DNA of 64,000 bases from Mycteria americana (lineage: Eukaryota; Chordata; Aves; Ciconiiformes; Ciconiidae). The position numbers and the translations under genes were made by a program. Shown piece by piece: positions 10,558 to 23,100 of this stretch; position 1 is the stretch's first letter, and each line of letters begins with the position of its first letter. Location: the NCBI RefSeq assembly GCF_035582795.1, contig NC_134367.1:115530062-115594061 (forward strand), in the 5' to 3' direction. Below the pieces are notes generated by a model that saw only the letters and a program-made list of their open reading frames with translations, had not been told where the DNA came from and searched no databases.

Positions 10558-13206
10558 AAGGGAACTGCTAACTGACTGGACCTGTACCCGGTGAACTCTA
10601 TTTGTAGAGGCTGGACAGACAGGCTTTATTCATTTTGAGAAGAACTGCACACTCTGTCCAAAGGCTTAACCCTTTAGACAAACTAATTTAGACTGACAGC
10701 TATTCAGCTACTTTCCAATGAAGCACGGACAAGAACAATGAAAAATATCTATTGCCCAGGGTAGACACAATGACAGGCAGGGCAAGACATCAGAAACTAT
10801 AGGCTTTTATGGGCACAAATTCCTGCTTGCCTCTGAACCCTAATCCCAGAATTCACTTCCTGCCCTCAGTGCAGAGCCTGCCTTTTGTCTGCCTGCAGTT
10901 ATTTCTAATGCAGCCATAGCTAGAGGCCCACTCTGCACAGCTGGAGACGTCCAGCCAGCAAAGAATGCGCACCACCAGCCAGAAAGGAGTAGTGACTGAC
11001 CTCCCATGAGACGTCAGGGCCAACAAAGAACCCAAGTGCCCAAGGCATCAGCTCAGCTTCCTCTGTGCCACAGCACTAGCCTTCACCACTGACTTGCTGG
11101 ATTTTATAGGCAAATTGCTCCCCATAGGAAGACTCTTGTGCAGACAGCTCCTGTATCTTCATGGTGTCCAGCCTCCTTTCCTGACTGTGGCACTTGGCAG
11201 AACAACCCTCCCGGCTACCACAGGATTAAGAGAAGAGCTTAGAAGTCAACAGCCCCAATGAACAAGGGCATTAGCTATCTTCAGGTTAGGGGAAGCTGCT
11301 TCTGGGCTTCAGTTCTGCCATGATTAACCATTTCTAGTCTTCTTGCACCTGCCCCTGAGATCCTTATGCCTGGCCACTGTCTGACAGTTTGGACTAGACC
11401 ATTCAAAAGTCACACCAGACAAAGCCACACTCCGTTAGATACCTCTCATATTTGGCATTCTCTTTTCCCCTTCCCCAAGAAAAGCAAGCTATTCACGCAA
11501 CCTCTGGGTCTGCTGCACTTGCTACAGAGCTCAGAGAGAACTAAAAAAAGACTCAAGAACTTCCTGGTGGGACCACAGGATCATCAGTGTATTAAGTTAG
11601 TCTCCAACAGTGGCCAGGAAAGAGTGAGGGGGTAGAAGAGTAGAAAAAGGACCAGAACCTAAAAACTCTCAAGAGACAACTCTTCATACATCTTATCCCT
11701 CTTGAGCATCAGCAGCACTACAACTTATTTTCTTTCCCGCTTCATAACTTCAGGGACAGTGTCTTAAAAGGGAATTGGTCACACAAAAGCCATCACATTT
11801 GGCATGCCAAAACAGCCAAGGTCTACTTCACTACAAAAGACAGCACAAGTTATTCAGTTAGATACTTTGGCAAATGAATCACTAGAGGTATGCAACAACA
11901 GGAAAAGCTGTGCTTGCCCCAAGGCTACCAAAGCACCAGCATGAAACAAGCCCCACAACATAAGATCCCATCAAGTCCAACTTTCATATCCTACCAGAAG
12001 GGGACAAATAGCTGCAAGGGCTGGCAGAGCAATGCTAACCAGCTGCTGTTTAAACAGCCTGCCCTGTGCTGGGTTTCCCTAGAAAGAGAGGTTGCAAGTG
12101 TGTCCCATTCTCAGCCCTTCTTCAGAGTTCCCACAGCAACAAGTCTGTCCCACCACAGGCAGGTCACACCTCCCCAGCCTTTCAGACTTATCACAGTATC
12201 ACTCCATCTCTGTCCGCAAACTATTAAGGGCTCATTAAGGCCTATATAGGGCTCAGCTGGAGCAAAGGTCAAGGACTGCAGCAACTCATCTACTAGCCTT
12301 CTTTTACCTCTTACTGAGCTCTCTCCGAAATCCAGTAACCACCAGGTCAACCAAAGGGCTTGCAGCCCCTGGCCTCTACAGAACAAGTCAGCCTGATCCT
12401 GCAACCATCAGCTACTTGCAACAGGACTGCTGCAGCCTGGCAGTAACATAGAACAAGGTGACAGAAGCACTGACAGAAAAGCATCACTTTCCTTTGCATA
12501 TCCCTCCATTAATAAAGACAAGCACAGAAGGCCAGTGAAAGCAGATGACATTTTTAACATCATCTTCCCCTTCTCTGGTGCTTTTCATTATATATCAAGC
12601 CAATCTTGATTATTTCCTTTTCAAAGGTGAGGAAATTGAGCAATAGTGTAAGTTTATGTTTGACTATCACCCAGTGGCAGAAAAAGAGAGAGCAGCAAAG
12701 TCTTCAATGCCAGAGCACGAATCAATCCACTAAATGACACAGCTGCTGAAGTAACCCCTTTAGTTCTTCAAGATGCAAAACCTCTTATTTAAAAATGTAA
12801 CAGCACAGCCTTTCGTTTATAGTAGTTGACAGAAAAACATTCTCTGGATCTACCAAGCAGAGTATCTGTTAACAGAGGAAGTAAACGATTTCCTCTGGAG
12901 ATGCCAGAAGGCATCCATGAGCTACTACCGCATTCCGTGCTTTTCCACGAAAGCCTTCCCCATCCACTATTACTAGATTTTACAGGGGCCCTTTCAGTCC
13001 ACATCCATCTTCAGACACCAACCTTCCCCAAAACCTTTACCAGTTCTCCATAAAAAGCATGCTGTAGAGGATTCCTGCAGCTGGTCCTCTTCCCTCCCAT
13101 GTTTCTCAGGAATGGCCACCTACATAACGAACAGGAGACTTACAGGACCTGGTAAACACGGAGGAAATACTACAAGTGACCTTTTTTAAAGCCACTGGAA
13201 CTAGTC

Positions 13207-13212
13207 TTTAAT
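13207..13212 (-). terminator. APMAP: Candidate APMAP polyadenylation signal ATTAAA
   Basis: The plus strand reads TTTAAT, which is ATTAAA on the APMAP strand, about 710 bases past the stop codon. I found no AATAAA on this strand between here and the stop. Weak evidence without transcript ends. Confidence 0.35.
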
Positions 13213-13924
13213 AGCATAGAAAATGCAACTTTCATTCATCATCTGACTACAATGCTATAAAGAAACACAGGAGTCCACAGATAACGATCAAATTTGATTC
13301 TGCATGTTGATTAACAGTTAATTGTAGTGTCTGATGTTGATTACACAGGCTGGAATTGAAGAAACCCAAATGGTACAACTAGATTACTAGGCATGTTCTG
13401 GATGTTGCTGCCTCTACTACAGCACCATGATATGACATTAGAACATGCGCTGTAATCACTCCTAAACAGGAGGTCCTAAAACAGAAATAAACACATGCAA
13501 GACATCCTCTTCAATCCAAATCGTACACAATTAAATTCTATACATCACAAATCTTTCCAGTGTAAGACGACATACAGTTGCATTAAAGGTGATAGATGAT
13601 GTCTGTTTAAGACGACTCCAAACAGGGCTGGGCGTTGAAAAGCAATGGATTTTCTTTAAGGAGCACATAACCATATGAAGATGTCTCACCATACTCCTCA
13701 GATATTAATAATTATGCATGCCAACTCCAAAACAAGAGCAGGCAAACCAAGAAGAGGACAGGTACAGCAAGCTGTACGTTTTCCTATGGCAACAGAACAG
13801 TGCTACTGCATGTTAACAGGCTGTCTTTCACGTTTTGTCCTTGGTCACACACTGCCTCAAGCACATGCTTCCTTCATACCTCTGGAGTATTATAGGACAG
13901 TGGCACTTTATCATGGATGGACAG

Positions 13925-14134
13925 TTAAACATGCTGAAGATTAAGTCTGCAAATAAACGGAGACCGGAAGGAGCCGAGGTAAAGATATCCATTGTGCTCA
14001 TATGCCTCACTAACATAAGCTACCGTCACTCCATTGGGATCATGAAAGCTTCTTCTGTAGGATCCTGTCTCACTAAGTTCAACAACAAGGCTATATTTGG
14101 GCACAAACTTTGTCACGGTTTCCTGACTCAGCAA
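13925..14134 (-). CDS. APMAP: APMAP exon 9 (C-terminus)
   Basis: 69 codons and TAA, phase 0, after the acceptor CTTTTAG. It begins LLSQETVTKFVP and ends CRLNLQHV, with the final propeller blade motif GYLYLGSFRSPF. The corresponding human exon starts LFSQETV. Confidence 0.95.
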   Translation of the reverse strand: MLSQETVTKFVPKYSLVVELSETGSYRRSFHDPNGVTVAYVSEAYEHNGYLYLGSFRSPFICRLNLQHV

Positions 14135-17100
14135 CTAAAAGAAAAAGAAAAGAAAAAAAAGAAAATTAACAACAGAAGATTTTTGTTCTCCACAATTAGA
14201 TCTCAGACACTTATACAGTCAAACACCATTCCACACTCCCTAGAAGAAGCAGCTAAGAACATAAGCACATATTTTAAGTAAACACTATTGCACAGGCTTA
14301 ACACATTAACATCTGAAAAGCCAACTTTGGGGAAAAAAAAAAAAAAGATGACCAGCAGAAGCTACTCTACTCCAGCACTAGGCTGAAACGATGTCCACGC
14401 AGGAGACATCAGCTTGTTCTGGTGCAGTTAATGTCAAGCAGCAGACATCATGCTCTGCTCCCCACAGCATCAGTTTGATAAGGCACTTGCACTGCACCAG
14501 GAGAGACGACAAGTTTTACAGGGACAGCACAGTTTGTTTAGCTGAAATGGCACTTCCATCCTAAGCACTGCTTGTTGATTTTTTTTTTTGAGAACGGAAG
14601 TATTTTCAAGTCTTTTTATTGTTTAAAAAGCACCATGGTGTTTCTTTAGCATCAGATATCCCTTACAAAATACATTATTCTTGCTCATCCTCATCCTAAA
14701 GGGGGGTGTGACATAACAGCAGGCATATTGAGTCAGAACAAAGTGTCACCTAGCAGTGTACATAACATACACACTGTCTCCTAGGATGCCTAGGGTAGTC
14801 ATTAGAACAGGTCAGACTTCTCAAATGCTCTCCAGACACCTGGCAATAAGTAGTTTAGGCACTTCGGGTACAAAGGTGAAGTCTTCACATATCCAAATGT
14901 AGATCCTGTGTTGCTGCATGGCTAGGGCAGAGATAGTCTCTTTTTCTTTCCTGAGATCAAGATGGAAGGCAACTTAAGAGATGTGTACCTGCTACTCAGA
15001 GAAGCAAATGTTAGTTTTACTACCTATGAATATATAAGGACTGTTCTACCTGGGGACAACCACAACAGTTTTAACCACAGCACTAAAAAAAATTTCAAAA
15101 ATCTTCCTGTGAAGAGGAAGAAACAGGACAAACAAATATTTATCACTTCCATTCCTATACTAAAGACAGTTTTTTTAAAATTCTTTTAAATTTTTTTTTT
15201 ACCTTAAATATCATCCTTTTAATCCATGGTTTTTCAGACAAGAAATCCAACAAAGAAAATCCAGGATTGGGCCGGACAGCTGACATAGCTACCCAATATC
15301 CTCCTGAGCTGCTTAACCTGATATTACCTGGAAGACCAGGCATATTCTCAACAAACATATCTGCTCCACCTTTCATCAGCCCAGACACATAATACCTGAA
15401 AGTTATAGATAGCAGGATTAAGACATCTTAACTCAAGCAGTCTAAGTAATAAATAGAAGTCCCAAAAGGAATTCACTTAAAAAAATATAATTTTTTTTTC
15501 TTATTTTGGTACAGGGAAATACAGCACAGCCACATTCCTCTCCCCAGAGAAAGTCAGTTTACTCCACTATGCTAAAGGAGCCCATGATGGAAAGATTATG
15601 CAGTCCAGATATTTACAGTGAAAGAAAAAATTGAGGAAGACCACCTTCTTTGCCACTGATAACTAGGCATGAATAGAGTGCAGGGTTTCTTTTGTCATTC
15701 AACTCATTTATTTAAACAATCTCTAAACAGAGAGTAGTAATAATTTCTGCAAAGTCATACTTACCTCCTGATTCTAGCCATGGTTGTCTCCTGCACCAAG
15801 ACAAAGTCTTCCGCAGGAGAGAGCTGGACACCACTGGGAAACCTGAGCCCCACCATTAAGACTTTCACTTCTTTTGTTACTGTGTCATATTCAAGCAGGC
15901 TAAAAAGAAAGCATTATATATGGTTTTGAGTGAAGACAAATATTTATTCATCTTGGTTTCATTCTCCAGGCATTCTATCTTCTCTCACATGTACTTCACC
16001 TAAGTTAAAAAGGCAGAAGAGCCAAGAAGCATTTGTTTATGAATACAAGAGAAATACTAAGCCACTTGAGACTGGCAGCATTCATGAAGGATTTATGCTG
16101 AATGTAATGCTAACACCTTCCCTTTTAAAATATATGTTCCACACAAGTCCTCTTGAAGGAAAAAGAGGAATCTCATTTATTTTGCTGCAGGTCTCATTAG
16201 CAACATCCACACATTCTCTCACTCTCTCTGGGGTAATACAGTGTTTGCACAGGTGGTTTATAAAGAGAAAAAACTTGAAGACCAAGGAAATAGTGAAGTC
16301 CATTCCTACAGCTGAGCTTACAATAAGTTAAATGCCTTGGGGAAGAGATACTTGCCGCCCATCATCTGTGCCTTCCATAATCAAGAATAAATAGTCTCGT
16401 CTTTGCCATTTGCTACTGGAGTCCGTGAAGTAGATTTTCCTCCCATCCCGCGTCACTGTAAGATCATTCACAAATGACAACTTCTGACCTTCAATTAGTG
16501 TTTTGGTTGACACAAGCATTTTCATTTCACCTGGTTTCAAAAAGAAGGAAATTAAAAAAAAAAAAAAAAGGACACACAAGACAAGCTTCTGTATATCCTG
16601 CCTTGGAAATGAGTTAAATACTAACATGATATTAGCAGGCACTCCACATTTTTTCCATTCATGCCTCTGTTAAGTAATAAGGTTTTGGGTTGTAATGAAA
16701 CAACTCAACACTGAACGTGAATGACCAGGAGAAAATACTCTTCAGAAAAAACTGAATCAGTAGATGATGTTCTCTATTGATAAACACCAGACTTTTCACG
16801 TTTCTGAAGCTCATATGAAACCAAGTGCAAACTCAGGTCCCAACCTTGTAGAAGGATGCAGGCAAGCCAATCAATGCTTTCCTTTCCCCACAAACCTGTA
16901 CGAACAAAGAGTAGTACTTTCTAAACATTAAAACACCAGCAGGTTCACTAAACTGCTCTGCCACAGTCAGCTCTGCCACATATTACCAGGCAAATTATTA
17001 AGGCCAAATCTCTAAAAATTAACCAAAATCTATTGACATCATCTTTGGGCACTGGGTTTGGGTTTGTTTGCTTGGTTTTGTCATGACTGAGCTAATATGG

Positions 17101-20100
17101 CAGCTGTCTGCCATCAAAAGGAGAGATCACACCCTCCCAGAACCACACAGTCTGACCCCTTCGATTACATCTCACCTAGCATTTGGCTAGCCTCCCTCTC
17201 CCTACCTGAACCCAGTTTGGAGATGTAAACTGTCAGAAAATCAACCCTACACAAAAGCAACTATTGCTTTCTGACAGCACAGCTCCTAAAACTGAGATCT
17301 GGCTCAGGGACATACAACGAAGGGCATGATGCAACAGTGCCTTTCTCAGCAGGAACAAGCCACTTGACTTTCAGCTGCACCAAAATAGATCTTTCTTCAC
17401 TTTCTATAGATTGGGGTTACAGGTAAGTTACGAGCTCCTCGCTCCCACACAGCGAGATCAAGGAAGAAACAAAAGTACAGCAAACATGACAAATAGTTTA
17501 CGTAACAGCAGTATTTTTTTTTTCACTTTATGAAAACTGAAACAGCTACAAAGCTTTATTCATGGATCCTGAGGTACCAGTTTTGACAACCAAAAGCATA
17601 TGTCACCAGAAGATAAGCCACTGGTAACTGATCCAGACAGACAGATATAGAGAGGAAGTGATTGCTGCAAGAAAATAAATACCAAGTTCTTGCATGGCAT
17701 ATTTCATCCAGACAGCTCCAAACCACTTTACAAAGAAGGCAGGCATTGTTTTGCCTGCAGTGTCTGGCAAAACTGCAAATGAAGCCCAGATTTGTCAGTG
17801 GAAGAGAACTTCTGAGCAGGAAAGTCGTACCTGTACCAGGATTAACTTCATAGAGTCCATAATAAGCATCTGCCACAAAAAGGGTGTTATTTGGCCCCAC
17901 TCTGATGCCAAGTGGTCTTCCACATGTTGGTTCATCCTCACGGGTTCCTTAGGAAACAATTTTAAAATGGTTTTCCAAAAAGAAATAAGTACAAGGCATT
18001 CAGGCTACCTACATAGGTCAAAGAGAAGCTTAACAGAACTCTACGGCCAGCACCACACACATTCATTAAAGAAATTATTCTTACTTTCCTAGGTGTGAGT
18101 GAAACAGATATCCCCATGTTTTCACCAGTCTAGAGATAATCATATAATTTGCCAGGCTGGTAGCTAGCTAACATCTGCCCCAAGTAGGGCTGAATGTCAG
18201 AAAATTGGATTTAACTAAATGCTGCTTCTCAGAAAGAATCAGTTTTGCTGTGGGTTTCTTTTTCTTTTCTTTTTTAAATTAAAAAAAAAAAAAAAAAACA
18301 CACACACATCTTGGAACTTTCTTTTTCTGGAAAGGTCCAACGCTGTCATGAAACAGCTAGTTTCTCAAGACACAGACACTGAAGACTTCTATATGAGGAG
18401 GAAGGGGAATACTGCAAATCTGAAAAATTTGTCTACTTGAGTCCTGAAGAACTAAGAACTTCAGAACATCTATAGTTTGAAATATTAGCAAGAGAAACTT
18501 CTGGAGAAGGTAGTCAGCTACACCCTTTCCACTTCCCTTCCCAACTCAAGGAGGGCAAGATGGAAGTCTAGGCTTCCTACTACCTCTTTGGCCCCACAGA
18601 AATAGGACAACATAATCTTCCCACCTCTCCCAAGCTGTACAAGTCCAATGGAAATGAGCAGTGGAAAGGTGATTCTTCATATCCATCCCAACCCACATTC
18701 ACGCCTAAGCAGCAGCTGGAACTCTAGCTGCCTATCAGCTGGCAGTAGACTTCATTGGCTGTCAGCACCAAGACTGTCCTACCTGTTAGGCAGCCAAGAG
18801 TGCTTCCAAATCAGTCCAAAGCCTAATCATGTGAACATCCACATAAAATTACATAGCTAAAATGATGAACGTGTCAATGTAAGCTACATAAAGACAGCAA
18901 CAGTTCCTGCCCATAATTTCTGTCTAACTGGCAACCAGCACAGGGCTGCAGAACCTCGTGTAAGCTCCTACATCGTTACCACAAACAAAACCACCCACAG
19001 TCCCAACATACACCAGCCAGGCTTCTCAGACTACCCAGACAGTAATGAGATAGCCAATGTTAAGCTTCCCCATAGAAATGGTTCTGTTAATAAACAAGCC
19101 ATTACCAGTTTTTCTCACTCAGTTCCAGAAATCTCATTAAATGAAACAAGTAAGTGGTTCAGAAAGAGGTTTGGAATTCAACAAGAAATAACTGCAATTT
19201 AGCAGTAAGAAAACAGAGCTACCATGACCAACGGCAGATCTCTACTAAAGCAGGTGCAGCCACCACAACCCCCCACTGTATTTATAAACAGAGGAAGGGA
19301 AATTAGTACAACAAAATGCAAGACAAAATTCTGTAGATGGGGAAGGTGATATTTATTTTCAAAAATCTCTAAATAAGTTGATCTTTCCCACTCACACATT
19401 ATCTCAGAGTTCATTCACTCACACTTGTTTAGGAGTCCTCAGTTTTTATGGGGTGGCCCTTCACCTCAGAATCTTGCTGACTTCAGCTTCCATAAATATT
19501 AGGCCAGGTTGCTGCCCATTTTTTTCTTGTTTAGGATACGTGCTTTTTCTAGATGGACTAACAGGAAAAGGAATGTTATTTGTGATGTACTTCAACCTCA
19601 TCTTCCTCCTGGTCTTAAGATGCAGGATCTTCTACTGACAAGTCATCCATGCTGCAGCCTTGTGAGAATGCAGGCCTTGTAGTCATGACACAAAAAACCC
19701 GCATTCCTAAATTCTACTGCTGGGAACAGTGTCCTTTGTTATCAAGAGCACCCATTCCCATTCTTTTGGCCCCTTGTCCCTTCCAGTGCTTATATACATA
19801 TTTCCACTCATACTTCATTCATACAAATATATTAATATTTCTGTTACAAATCTCTACAGAGGAAGATACACACTTGCATGAGCAATCCAGACAGAACACC
19901 AGTTTAATCAACACAAGCCCTGACCCAGACATTTTCAGATACACTATGTTCAGGAGCTGTCACTTACCACAAGGACCATGGCCAATTCTGGCTATTGTTT
20001 GTATTTCCCCATCTTCAATTTTGATAATCTTCCCATCAGCTGTCCCAGTAAATAGCACATCTGCAAAAACAACTTGTGCGATTAGCTTGATCACAAAACT

Positions 20101-23100
20101 GTAGTGGCAAACATCCTTCTACATGATCCTTCTACTAGCATGAAGTAGAATTCATGTTTAAGATATAGTGAAGTATCAGTCATCTTCAGTCATAGCAAAA
20201 GAATAAAGAGGGAAGGGGAAAGATGAAGGCAAATAAGAGTACTTGGTTAGATTTCTTCCAACTCAAAAAGAAGAGGAAGGATTTATGCCTTAGGAGTTAT
20301 GAGTATGGGATATGAAGCCTTCCACCCATAAGTGGTCCAAATCCTTGGTTAAAGGTGGTGCAAAAACTTAATGGCTAGTCATTGGACTGATCTCTCTGGG
20401 CAAATTTCTACATCATCATAAAATGTGATCAGGCACTGCATCCGTCTTACCACTCTTCACGAAGAAACTGACTAGATAAAACTTCTCACTCTGATACAGT
20501 CCACGTAGGCTGCTGGACACCTACCAATGTTCATATTGTACCAGTTCTGGAGAATTACAAAAACCATAGCAAATGAACAACCACCCAAACCAAAAGCATT
20601 GCCAAATTATTGTATTCATGCCAAGCCATGTGACAGTGTAAGACAGATTCACTGAATACAAACACACAAATTTTTCCATACAACCAAATTAAATTAAATA
20701 CCATTGGATTAGTAGAGCCCATTGCTTGGACTTTTCCATCTCCAATTTAACTGAAGTTTTAAGTTTGCTAATTACACTTTTAAAAGGGAATAAGAAGACT
20801 TCAACATTTATTCATATAAAACTTATTCCCTGTCAGGTTGATTATTTCACCCATAGGTCAGTTGTCCCTTACAGGAAGGTTTCCTTAAAGAGTTTCCAAT
20901 GAGATTGACGAAACTAGGTAACAGAAAAGAATCAGTGGCTTCAGGTAATGAATTTAGCACATTGTTAACAGAGATAGGTAGAAAAAGCGTAATCTGAGGA
21001 AGGAATTTACAGTAGTTCCTTGCTGGGTAAAATAATTTTTAAAAATATTTTACTAATTTATTAGAAGATATAGCAGAAGGAAAATAAATGATATGGCTAC
21101 TGAGCACCTCTTGTACTGAAGGATGTTTCAGCAAGGGCCTTGCAACACCCACACCCTCTCCTTTTCACATTAAAACAGTCAAGGACTCATGTCAAGAGTA
21201 GTTTCCAGCCTTACCCCCCCTTCAGGAGGCACAGGGAACAACCCTTGCACAAAGCTGGTTTCCTACTAAGTGGGTGTCATGCCATTACAAGTCTAGCCAC
21301 CTCATTAAGAAACTGCTCAGAGGTGGCATGGGTTTGTGATTTGGGGAGAACACACATGCCATAAGAGAGACATATAGGATGGCATCTGTAATGCACACAA
21401 CAGCACTAAAACGTAAATACACTATTTATCAATTTAAGATTTTTTCTGTCATATAAGCAAAAATTAACACCACAAAACTCCACTCCCTCAGAGGCAATGA
21501 GCATTAAAAGAGTAGGTAGCACCCTGTAAATATTAATTCCCAGTTAAGAGCTAGCCAAATGAAAAATTGGACCACTTCCTCCAAACGTAAGTAGCCCCCG
21601 ACTACATTGCTGATGCTTTCAATCCTGAAGATAGGGATTTTTAATCTGGCGACAAGATTTATTTTATACTGGGGAAAAAGGAGAAAAGCAGTATATCACA
21701 GCCAGGTTTTGCTGCATAACACAGTTATTTTTTTAAAAACCTACATATTCAAAATAATTCCCAGAGTTTTTTATCTAAGAGCTATATTGCTGAACAAACC
21801 CTTATCAATGGAGCAACATTTAAAGACCCTTCTTTAAAAGCTTATATTGTCAGTGCTTACCCCCAATATTGACAATGGACTCTGGTCCAACCAGCTGATT
21901 TTCCCATAACCGCTCAGCTTTTCGTAACTTGATATTGGGCTCTAGCACACCCGTCAGGAGGGGAGGTTCCTTCAAACTGCAAAACAGAACACAGACCTCA
22001 TGAGCCTTTGCACAAATCTGCAAACGCTCTTGAGCAACATATTGGATCATTTTTCTCCTAGCTTGCAAACTCCTGCAAACCTGAACTATGCCTTACATAC
22101 AGCATATTTCAAAAAAGAAAACACAGCTGACAAGCTGAAAAGTTGACTCTTGTTCATCAAGGATCATAATTTTCTGGTTCTGCTAATCAGAAAAGTTGCA
22201 GTTATGTGTTCCTAAGACGTATCTGGAAATCTATACAGCTTCAGTTCCAACAACACGTTCCCAGTTCATCTATCTTACACAAAGGCAAAAGATTTCTGCA
22301 TTGCCACAACACAAAAGAATAACTACTTTCTTACTCAGCTGATTGAGTTGTTTGTACCAGAATATTTTTCCTAAGTAGATATATGCAAATTCCTAAGCAA
22401 AAAGGTTTTAAAATTTGAAAGCCTGGCATTTTACAATACACTGAAATCTGACACCGTATAGCATTTTCATCACGGAGAAAAAATAATTTTTAATTACTAA
22501 TTAGCATACAACTAGGGAAAAAAAGTGTTCCAGTAGTTTGAGCACTAGGAAACATATATTCTCCTTCATGACTTGAATGTATTCCCACAAAGACCAACTG
22601 TACAGAATAAGTTGCACATAAACTTAAAAAGTATTGAACTGAAATCCCAAAATGACAAAATAAGGTCCAATCTTCCAAGCCCTTATTCACATAAATAGCC
22701 AAGTTCAAGCCAACTGGAGTTCTAACCAACTACAGAGATACGGAGAAGGAACGTAGTAAGATGCCTACACAGCTTCAACTTAAATACCAGGCTACAAAGC
22801 ACTGTGCTTCAAAACCAGCCTTAACTGTGCTGACAAACTCGAATATGTTTCAGTCTCTTAGGTTCTTAAAAACACACACATAAGCCACCTCAGACACCAT
22901 GAGTTAAAGATTTCAAGTCATTACTAAAAGCTGCATACATGCCCAGGGTGGTAAGCTCATTAGGTGTTAATTCACAAGAGTATGCTAAAGCTCCCTAGGC
23001 CAAGCTTTGAAATAATTTTTCATTTGTTTTGTTTTTTGGTTTTTTGTTTGTTTTTTGTTGGTTTTTTTTTTTTTTAATAACTCCTTATATGACCATAAGC

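Larger units (their letters stand above)
5199..13924. other. Convergent intergenic region with 3' UTRs of CST7 and APMAP
   Basis: About 8.7 kb between the stop codons of two tail-to-tail genes. The left part should be the CST7 3' UTR and the right part the APMAP 3' UTR. Open frames here (the longest at 9047-9577) show no recognisable family and no splice-supported structure. The stretch contains a T19 run at 10539-10557 and a short perfect-looking hairpin at 6645-6677. Confidence 0.6.

Noticed and set aside
16350-16353. GT donor just after APMAP exon 6 (CAA|GTATCT)
   Set aside because: Joining from this GT to exon 7 gives a stop after four codons and loses the GRLLEYD match, so the GC donor three bases earlier was preferred.
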